Shown one piece after another: positions 37,301 to 44,853 of a DNA stretch of 47,493 bases. Source of the stretch: Candidatus Epulonipiscioides saccharophilum (GTDB lineage: Bacteria; Bacillota; Clostridia; Lachnospirales; Cellulosilyticaceae); assembly GCA_002007295.1 (NCBI GenBank), contig LNZM01000069.1:1-47493 (forward strand), written 5' to 3'. The notes beneath the pieces were generated by a model. The model saw only the letters and a program-made list of their open reading frames with translations, made no database searches and was not told the DNA's origin. The number at the start of each line of letters is the position of its first letter. Within the stretch, counting starts at the first letter, position 1. The translations under genes and the position numbers were made by a program.

Positions 37301-39367
37301 ATGGGTTTGGTTCATGTTTTCGAAAAAGAGGTTCCAGATAATTTTAAAGATAGTATATCTTTTGGATCTATATCCGAAGCGATTCAACAAGCATCAAGTG
37401 GTGATACTATATTAATTCATGAAGGCGTTTATCGTGAAACTGTAAATATAGAAACGGATAATATAACAATCAAAAATTTTGAAAATGATTATGTATTAGT
37501 AACTGGGCTAGATATAATTGATGATTGGAAATTAGATTTAAATCATCCGACTGCCGGAGTGAAAGTAGCTAAAGTTCCGCAGGCATGGAATAATTGCAAT
37601 TTGGAATATACGCAAGTGTTTATAAATGGAAACATGGGCGATATGGCCAGACATCCAAACCGAACCATTTCTTCTATGATGGACCCCATGGCCGAAGGAA
37701 GTGGCTATGGAATGGTATCGAACGTTTACAAAAAGGTTAATGAGCCGGCAAGCGTAACATTCGAAGAAGATTTACCGAATGTAGATTTAGCGGGCGGAAT
37801 TTTCCGAGGATTAATAGGAAAGAATCGTCAATATCCGTTAGGCAAAATTGTAGCTAACGAAAATAATACGGTCAAATTTGAAGCGGTCAATAAAACCTTA
37901 TGGCGACCAGAAGATGAAGTTGACGTAGCATTTCACAAGTTCGGATTTGCCATGGTTATGCATAAGAACTTAATAGATATTCCGGGCGAATGGTTTTTAG
38001 AAGGAGAGAACATATATTATTTGCCAAAATCAGATAATGAAACTGTTGAGATGCAGATGCGAGAAAAAGTATTAACGATTCAAGCTAATAACATAACTTT
38101 GGCCGGGATTCATTTTAAAGCAGGAAATGTAAATTTCACAAATTCAAATAATTGCAATATAACCGGTTGTTCATTCAGATATCTATATCCATTTTGGTTA
38201 GCGCCATCACATGACGATGTAGCAATAGATCGAAACATTAACACTACCGGAATTTTTATGGAAAACTGTAGTTATAATAAATTTGAAGAAGTTTATGTAG
38301 CACACACCTGGGGAACAGGGATTGTGTTAGCTGGAGGAACAGGCAATAGTTTTAAAAATTGTATAATAGAAGACATGGGATGGTTAGGTATTTTAACATC
38401 CGCTATATTTACGTTAGGAGATGAAACGTTAATACAAAACTGTACATTTAGAGATACAGCAAGATTCCAAATAAGGATTCGAAACCATGGTAAAACGGAT
38501 ATAATACACAACGAATTTATAGGAGCCATGAGCATGAGCGAAGATGCCGGAGCGATATCGGCCGAAAGTTTTGGTTGGATTGGGCCGATTGACATGAAAG
38601 GATCGGAGATAGCCTATAATAAGATACATGATGTCAAAGGATTACTAGTTTCTGGCGGAGGTTATTTAAAGCAATTCATGGTAGGTTTATATTTAGAAGA
38701 TGTAGAAAATTACACAGCTCATCATAATTTGATTTACAATATTGTAGCAGACAATTGCAAAAAGGACATTCCAGGATTAGTAAGATCTGGAGCGATGCTT
38801 TATATGGGGCCGAGATATAATGCCATGAATAAGACGATTAACTTTTTCAATAATACAGCATGGAATGTAGACAAAATTATTAGTTTATGGGATATTACGA
38901 TGGCTAATTATGACGAGTTAAAAGCCGAAGGTATGGAGCAAGAAGAAAAAGGCGGCCTAATGGCGGACGGACACTTTATCAACAATATTTTTCCAGTTGG
39001 CCTAAATGTAATACAGTGCTCCGCAATGAATGTTAATATGGAAGGACATCGATTAAGTAATGTACCGGGTCCGGGTACAAGTCTGAATACATGTGATGTT
39101 GACGAATTTTTTGCACATTGTGCTAAATTGAATTATCATTTCAATCCGCAACATAATTTTGCTATCGATTCTGGAGAAGATACTTTTGTTGATGTGGCAC
39201 ATAGAGATTTTCGATTAAAAGAAACATCACCTGCGTTTAAAGGTGGATTGGCCATACCAGGAATAACTTCATCGGAGCATCCGGATGCCGGGGCCTTAGA
39301 AGGTGATTGTCGAGTTTTAACGGCTGGATCTACATTAAAAATTCCGATATTTAAAGAGATAAAATAA
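37301..39367 (+). CDS. BH8: beta-helix protein without signal peptide
   Basis: 688 residues starting at the domain itself (MGLVHVFEKEVPDNF); TAG 37289-37291 lies in frame upstream, so no signal peptide is possible and the protein should stay in the cytoplasm. Clade 2, closest to BH7. The usual PW after the first strand is PD here. Landmarks: GDTILIHEGVYRE, VFINGNMGDMARHPNRT, DIPGEWFLEGENIYYLP, SEDAGAISAESFGWIG, SGGGYLKQFMVGLYLED, tail GALEGDCRVLTAGSTLKIP. The rung before the acid motif reads DTARFQIRIR where most members have NGRFQ. It ends with a long gap of repeats. Confidence 0.85.
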   Translation: MGLVHVFEKEVPDNFKDSISFGSISEAIQQASSGDTILIHEGVYRETVNIETDNITIKNFENDYVLVTGLDIIDDWKLDLNHPTAGVKVAKVPQAWNNCNLEYTQVFINGNMGDMARHPNRTISSMMDPMAEGSGYGMVSNVYKKVNEPASVTFEEDLPNVDLAGGIFRGLIGKNRQYPLGKIVANENNTVKFEAVNKTLWRPEDEVDVAFHKFGFAMVMHKNLIDIPGEWFLEGENIYYLPKSDNETVEMQMREKVLTIQANNITLAGIHFKAGNVNFTNSNNCNITGCSFRYLYPFWLAPSHDDVAIDRNINTTGIFMENCSYNKFEEVYVAHTWGTGIVLAGGTGNSFKNCIIEDMGWLGILTSAIFTLGDETLIQNCTFRDTARFQIRIRNHGKTDIIHNEFIGAMSMSEDAGAISAESFGWIGPIDMKGSEIAYNKIHDVKGLLVSGGGYLKQFMVGLYLEDVENYTAHHNLIYNIVADNCKKDIPGLVRSGAMLYMGPRYNAMNKTINFFNNTAWNVDKIISLWDITMANYDELKAEGMEQEEKGGLMADGHFINNIFPVGLNVIQCSAMNVNMEGHRLSNVPGPGTSLNTCDVDEFFAHCAKLNYHFNPQHNFAIDSGEDTFVDVAHRDFRLKETSPAFKGGLAIPGITSSEHPDAGALEGDCRVLTAGSTLKIPIFKEIK

Positions 39368-39413
39368 TCGATGATTTATAACTTGCAACGAAAGATAAGA
39401 TTGCAACTCCTAG

Positions 39414-39462
39414 GGGGCTGTTGCATTAACAATTTAAAATTTTATTCCTTTGCAACAGCCCC
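39414..39462. repeat. Stem-loop repeat (12-bp stem)
   Basis: Perfect stem ggggctgttgca (39414-39425) / tgcaacagcccc (39451-39462) around an AT-rich loop. A near copy is at 42453-42495 (gggctgtcgc / gcgacagccc), and half-units occur at 25633-25652, 25868 and 31999. It may act as a terminator for BH8. Confidence 0.75.
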
Positions 39463-39633
39463 TTTGGCTAACAACTTAGATATTGTTCCTACTTCGCTGG
39501 AGTCTACGGAACGATAGATCCAGAGAACCCCTCAGTCAGCTTCGCTGGAAGGGGAGCATCTGCAATTTACCATTAGTCTGTTTCTTTACGGTGCGCCCTT
39601 CAGTTTATTTTTGAAACAGTGCAAGGAAGCAGT

Positions 39634-39715
39634 GCACTTAAGCCTTCCTCTTGAGGAAGGTGGCAGCGAAGCTGACGGATAGAGTAAAAGAGCAAAGCGA
39701 TGCACTTGACCTTTA
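39634..39715 (+). repeat. Left arm of 82-bp inverted repeat bracketing BH9
   Basis: Runs from gcacttaagccttcctcttg to gcacttgaccttta and reappears inverted at 41945-42026 with only a few mismatches. It contains the smaller palindrome cttcctcttgaggaag. It lies 72 bases before the BH9 start. Confidence 0.88.
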
Positions 39716-39787
39716 GGTGATTAGTGTGACAGCCTCTGTACGCAGTGACTGAGAAATTCATTATAAACAATTTAAGGAGGATTTAAT

Positions 39788-41944
39788 TTGAAAAAGTTAG
39801 GATTTGCATTATCATTACTAACTCTTATGCTGGGAAGATCAAATACAAATACTGTTTTGGCTGCAAGCGGAGAAGAATTACATGTTTATTCGGCAGAAAT
39901 TCCATGGAACCAATTCGGCGAAAGTTATACAACCTACAATAGCATTACAGATGCGATAAATTCGGCGGATCCAGGAGACACGATCGTAGTACATGAAGGT
40001 ATATACAGAGAAACTGTTGATATAAATGTAAGCAATCTTACGATCAAAGCTTTTGAAAATGATTATGTTTTGGTAACAGGGTCAGATTTAGTTTCTGGAT
40101 TTTCGCCAGTCTATAATATGCCTGGAGTCTATTACGCAGACGTAGCGTATTCCTATAATGAATCCGAAATGCCATATACTCAAGTGTTTGTTAATGGGGA
40201 CGAAAAAACCATGGCTAGGCATCCAAATTTAACTATTGACGATATGATGGCACCGTTGGAACTGGGCGGCGGATATAGTAAGTTGAGCAACATACATAAA
40301 GATTCCGGTACATTGGTCGCCGAAGTAACGTTCGAAGATTTACCAAATGTGAATTTAGAAGGCGGAATATTTAGAGGATTGACAGGTAAAAATCGAAATT
40401 ATGTTATCGGTGATGTAGTTGGATCGAGTGGCGATACATTAATGTTTGAAGGATTTACAGCCAATGACTGGAGAACCGTCAATAAGAAAATAGCAGCAGA
40501 TTATCATGACTATGGATTTGGATTTGTAACTCATAAGAATTTAATAGATACGCCCGGCGAGTGGTTTGTAGAAGATAATAAAGTGTATTACATGCCACAA
40601 TATTCTATGGATAATTTAGAGGTCGAAATGCAAGTAAGAAAAAAAGTATTGCAAATGGATAACGTAAATAATATATCAATCCAAGATATTAATTTTACCG
40701 CCGGCAATGCTGAAATGATAAACGTGGATGGCCTAACAATAGAAGGCTGCTCGTTTAGGTATTTGCATCCATTTTTTACGACATCCGGATATGGCATGGG
40801 TTCATCGAGTAGAACAGGAATATATATGGAAAATTGTGACAACGGAGTTTATCGTGACACATATGTAGCTCACAGCTGGGGAAATGGGATAACGCTTACG
40901 GATGAAAGTAATAATAATTCATTTTATAACTGTATAATTGAAGATATTGGCTGGCTAGGAATTTTCACAGCTGGAATATATGCCCGAGGAGATAACACGA
41001 GAATAGAGAATTGTACATTGAACGAAAATGGAAGATTTCAAATAAGAGTAGAAACAAGCGTAAAAATAGATATTTTACACTCAGAATTTAAAGGTGCTAT
41101 GCAAATGGGAGAGGATGCTGGCCCCTTAGAATTTACATCCACAGGGCATTTAGTACCGCTAGATTTGGACGGATCCGAGATAGCCTATAATAAAGTGCAC
41201 GATGTACGAGGAGTCCCTGTAAGTGCTGGCGGATATAACAAGCAATTTGTTGTTGGCTTCTATATGGAAGATACGAACAATTATACGGCTCATCATAATT
41301 TAGTTTATGACATTATAGCTGATAGTTATGATGGACCAGAATATTTACAAAGAAAAGGGTCATTTTTATATTTAGGGCCGAGATTTAAGGCTCTGACAGA
41401 ACCGGTAAATTTTTATAATAATACGATATGGAATTACAACAACAACATAAATATTTGGAATATCCAGATAGCAAACTATGATAACTTAATGGCACAGGGG
41501 GCCGGATTTAAAACGCATACAGGAAGCATGGCAAACGGAAATTTTGTGAATAATTTATTCCAAACTGGGCCATTTAGCATAAACTATGCTGCACAAAATT
41601 TAACTAAGACAGGAGGTACACAATCCAACGCAACTATATCTGAAAATAAGTGGAAAAGTATAGAGACAAGTGACATGGATAAATTTTTTGATCATGCGGC
41701 ACAAGTTGGGTATAGCTTCAATCCTGAAACTAACATGATGTTTGATAGAAATGAGGATTATTACGTAGATTCGGCAAATGGAGATTTTCGACTTACAAAT
41801 TGGTCACCGGCCAAAAATGCGGGGACACCGATACCGGGCATAACGTCATCTAATAATCCAGATCTTGGAGCATTAGAAGGAAGCGATTACGTTTTATCCG
41901 CCGGTGCGATGTTAGAAATTCCGTATTTTAAAGAAATTAGATAA
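39788..41944 (+). CDS. BH9: secreted beta-helix protein (lipobox cysteine lost)
   Basis: 718 residues, clade 1. The start is TTG 39788, with AAGGAGG at 39774-39780. The signal peptide ends LTLMLGRSNTNTVLAASGE: where paralogues have Leu-x-Gly-Cys there is Gly-Arg, so no lipid can be attached, and VLA-A gives a plausible signal peptidase I site. There is almost no linker; the domain starts LHVYSAEIPWNQ. Expected to be released or only loosely wall-bound. Landmarks: GDTIVVHEGIYRE, VFVNGDEKTMARHPNLT, DTPGEWFVEDNKVYYMP, GEDAGPLEFTSTGHLVPL. The CDS is bracketed by 82-bp inverted repeats, the right arm beginning at the base after its stop codon. Confidence 0.85.
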   Translation: MKKLGFALSLLTLMLGRSNTNTVLAASGEELHVYSAEIPWNQFGESYTTYNSITDAINSADPGDTIVVHEGIYRETVDINVSNLTIKAFENDYVLVTGSDLVSGFSPVYNMPGVYYADVAYSYNESEMPYTQVFVNGDEKTMARHPNLTIDDMMAPLELGGGYSKLSNIHKDSGTLVAEVTFEDLPNVNLEGGIFRGLTGKNRNYVIGDVVGSSGDTLMFEGFTANDWRTVNKKIAADYHDYGFGFVTHKNLIDTPGEWFVEDNKVYYMPQYSMDNLEVEMQVRKKVLQMDNVNNISIQDINFTAGNAEMINVDGLTIEGCSFRYLHPFFTTSGYGMGSSSRTGIYMENCDNGVYRDTYVAHSWGNGITLTDESNNNSFYNCIIEDIGWLGIFTAGIYARGDNTRIENCTLNENGRFQIRVETSVKIDILHSEFKGAMQMGEDAGPLEFTSTGHLVPLDLDGSEIAYNKVHDVRGVPVSAGGYNKQFVVGFYMEDTNNYTAHHNLVYDIIADSYDGPEYLQRKGSFLYLGPRFKALTEPVNFYNNTIWNYNNNINIWNIQIANYDNLMAQGAGFKTHTGSMANGNFVNNLFQTGPFSINYAAQNLTKTGGTQSNATISENKWKSIETSDMDKFFDHAAQVGYSFNPETNMMFDRNEDYYVDSANGDFRLTNWSPAKNAGTPIPGITSSNNPDLGALEGSDYVLSAGAMLEIPYFKEIR

Positions 41945-42026
41945 TAAAGGTCAAGTGCGTCGCTTCGCTCTTTTACTCTATCCGTCAGCTTCGCTACCAC
42001 CTTCCTCAAGAGGAAGGCTTAAGTGC
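41945..42026 (-). repeat. Right arm of 82-bp inverted repeat bracketing BH9
   Basis: Reverse complement of 39634-39715 with a few substitutions. It starts directly after the BH9 stop. Related sequence continues outward on both sides for some 40 further bases (caatctgtttc blocks). Confidence 0.88.
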
Positions 42027-42098
42027 GCAATTTCCCTTGAAGTATTGCACCATAGCGAAACAGATTGAGAGGGAATTGCAAGGCTCTCCTTCTAGGAG

Positions 42099-42342
42099 CA
42101 TAGGCGGGAACTTAAGAATCTTAGTCACAAAATTGCGAGGAAGCGGTGCCTCCCTCCGGGAGGGAGGTGTCAGCGTTAGCTGACGGAGGGAGAAAGCGGC
42201 CTTTAAGTTTTCACTAGTTTCAAGGGAAGTGGCCCTGCTCCCCTTTCAGGGGAGCTGTCAGCGCAGCTGACTGAGGGGTTCTACAAGTTGTGCTTACTTC
42301 GTTTTAATTTTTTTCGTTAATTTTCTTAAGTTCCCATGTATG
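42099..42342. repeat. MITE-like element (244 bp)
   Basis: Terminal inverted repeats of 20 bp: cataggcgggaacttaagaa (42099-42118) and ttcttaagttcccatgtatg (42323-42342), 16 of 20 paired. The interior holds the cacaaaattgcgaggaagcg and ggtgtcagcgttagctgacg core and a gagctgtcagcgcagctgac stem. A second copy of the right terminal repeat is at 42424-42443. Together with the inverted repeat and a stem-loop at 42453-42495 it fills the 611-base gap before BH10. Confidence 0.7.
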
Positions 42343-42555
42343 CCCCTTCCAGGTGAGCTGTCAGCGCAAGCTGATTGAGGGGTCGGTCCTTCTGGAGTGG
42401 TTACTCCGTAATAATAGTTAATTTTCTTAAGTTCCCATGTATGAGAAATAGGGGGCTGTCGCATTAACAATTTAAAATCTACGGAGCGACAGCCCTTATT
42501 AGCAAAGCTGACTGAGAGGTTTAGAGTTTGGAAAGTTGATGAAAGGAGTTAGAGA

Positions 42556-44772
42556 ATGAAAAAAGCATTTATTACAGCCGTATTATGTTTTATGTGCATA
42601 TTAAGTTATTCTGGCGAGATGAATGAAGTTATAGCCATGGACGTAAATAAAAATATAATACTGATAGAAGAAAGAATGATCCCAATGGAATTGCATGTTT
42701 ATTCAACTGAAATTCCCTGGTCAACCGGATCAGAAAAGATAGAAATACCAAGAGCTGCTTACACTAGCATAACGGATGCTATAAAATCCGCCATAATAGG
42801 AGATACCATAATAGTTCATGAAGGAATATACAGAGAAGTTTTAAGTATAACAAAACCGAATTTAACAATCAAAGCAGCCGAAGGAGAATATGTACTCATA
42901 ACAGGCTGCGATATAGTAACTGGATTTATAGAGGACGAAGAGAATCCGGGCGTTTATGTCGCCAATGTGCCAGATAGTTATAAAGAATCTACATTACCAT
43001 TTACACAAGTATTTAGCAATGGAACATATCAAGAGATAGCAAGATTTCCGAATAAAACAATTGATGATATGATGGCACCACTCGAAAAAGGCGGCGGCTA
43101 CAATAAATTAGTAAACATTTATAAAGGATCCACAAGAGAAGGCCATGTAACTTTAGCTGATACTAAGCTACCAAATGTGGATTTAACCGGAGCTATATTC
43201 CGAGCTGTATTAGGCAAAAACAGCGATTATTTTGTAGGTGAAGTAACTTCTCACACGGATGATAGCCTAACATTTACAAGCAACAGTAAAAATCTTTGGG
43301 GCGGCACAACACCGATAGATATAGAGAATCACAAATTTGGATTTGGATTTGTTATGGATAAAGCTTTAATAGACCAGCCGGGTGAATGGTATGTAGAAGA
43401 TCGGAAATTATATATTATGCCAGATGGTAACATAGAAGATTTAAGTATAGAAATGCAAGTACGACCAAAAGTTTTATTGATGGACAATAGAAATAATGTG
43501 AAATTAATTAATTTAAATTTTACAGCTGGAAATGGGCAAATTAAAAGATCTGATAACACGGTAATAGAAGGATGTACATTTAGATATTTGCAACCATTTT
43601 TTATAACGCCTGGATATGCTATGAACGATACAAGGTATACTGGCCTATTTTTAGAAAATGTTAACAATACAAAATTTAAGGACACATACTTAGGGAAAAC
43701 ATGGGGTAATGGAATATATATTCTTGGAGGAAATAATAATTCATTCGTAAACTGTATAACAGAAAACATCGGCTGGATAGGATTATTTACTTCGAATATT
43801 TATACTTCGGCCAACAACACATTAATAGAAGATTGTACATTTAAAGATAGCGGAAGATTTCAAATTAGGGTAGACAAAGATTTAAAAATAGACATTCTGC
43901 ATTCAGAATTTACTAGATCTATGAAAATGGGAGAGGATGCTGGGCCAATAGAATTTACCAGCACAGGAAAAATAGCACCGTTGAATTTAGGCGGATCGGA
44001 AGTAGCCTATAATAAAGTGTACGATCATCATGGGATACCGGCTAGTGCAAAATATTATAATAAACAGTTTGTAGTTGCTTTCTACATGGAAGACGTTAAC
44101 AACTATACAGCACACCATAATCTGATATATAATATTAAGGCGGATAATTATAATGGGCCGGAAGAGTACAAGCGAGATGGCGCACTTTTATATATTGGGC
44201 CAAGATATAATTCAATGCATAAACCGGTAAACTTCTATAATAATACGGCGTATAATTATCATAGCAATTTCAATATTTGGAATGTAGTTATAGCTAATCA
44301 TGAAGAGTTGCGCAAAGCCGGCCTTAAGCAAGAAGAAGATAGAGGAATAATGACGGATGGTCATTTTGCGAATAACATATTAAGCGAAGTGGCATTTGGA
44401 TATACGAGAATGACGTATAACATGAGTTCAACGGGAGCATTAAAGCAAAAAGTAAATAGTCAAGAAGATCAGCGATCGGGACTAAACACAACGGATATGG
44501 AAAAATATTTTGAGCATGTAGCACAATATAATTTCATGTTTAATCCAGAGGCAAACATGGATTTTACGCTAGAAGAAGCCGATAATATTTATATAGATCC
44601 AATTAATGGAGACTTTCATTTAGCAGAAGGTTCGCCAGCTAAAAATGCGGGAATACATATCGAGGGCATTACTTCATCTGTTAATCCAGATCTCGGGGCA
44701 TTAGAAGGAAGCGATGACGTTTTATCCGCCGGTGCGACATTAGAAATTCGGGATTTTAAAGAAATTAGATAG
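42556..44772 (+). CDS. BH10: secreted beta-helix protein (lipobox cysteine lost)
   Basis: 738 residues, clade 1. The signal region reads CFMCILSYSGEMNEVIA. Aligned with BH2 (MVGCSGE), the lipobox Gly-Cys has become Ser-Tyr; Tyr TAT is one transition from Cys TGT. It is therefore probably secreted, with cleavage near VIA-M. The linker is short. Landmarks: GDTIIVHEGIYRE, VFSNGTYQEIARFPNKT, DQPGEWYVEDRKLYIMP, GEDAGPIEFTSTGKIAPL. It departs from the family at MDKALID (others MHKNLID or THKNLID) and SDDVLSAG (others SDYVLSAG). AAGGAG precedes ATG 42556 by 8 bases. Only 81 bases separate it from BH11. Confidence 0.85.
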   Translation: MKKAFITAVLCFMCILSYSGEMNEVIAMDVNKNIILIEERMIPMELHVYSTEIPWSTGSEKIEIPRAAYTSITDAIKSAIIGDTIIVHEGIYREVLSITKPNLTIKAAEGEYVLITGCDIVTGFIEDEENPGVYVANVPDSYKESTLPFTQVFSNGTYQEIARFPNKTIDDMMAPLEKGGGYNKLVNIYKGSTREGHVTLADTKLPNVDLTGAIFRAVLGKNSDYFVGEVTSHTDDSLTFTSNSKNLWGGTTPIDIENHKFGFGFVMDKALIDQPGEWYVEDRKLYIMPDGNIEDLSIEMQVRPKVLLMDNRNNVKLINLNFTAGNGQIKRSDNTVIEGCTFRYLQPFFITPGYAMNDTRYTGLFLENVNNTKFKDTYLGKTWGNGIYILGGNNNSFVNCITENIGWIGLFTSNIYTSANNTLIEDCTFKDSGRFQIRVDKDLKIDILHSEFTRSMKMGEDAGPIEFTSTGKIAPLNLGGSEVAYNKVYDHHGIPASAKYYNKQFVVAFYMEDVNNYTAHHNLIYNIKADNYNGPEEYKRDGALLYIGPRYNSMHKPVNFYNNTAYNYHSNFNIWNVVIANHEELRKAGLKQEEDRGIMTDGHFANNILSEVAFGYTRMTYNMSSTGALKQKVNSQEDQRSGLNTTDMEKYFEHVAQYNFMFNPEANMDFTLEEADNIYIDPINGDFHLAEGSPAKNAGIHIEGITSSVNPDLGALEGSDDVLSAGATLEIRDFKEIR

Positions 44773-44853
44773 AGGAGAGCTGTCAGCGAAGCTGACTGAA
44801 AGGTTAAAAACGAATAGATAAAAAATAACATTTAACTTTAGGGGGAAAAATTA

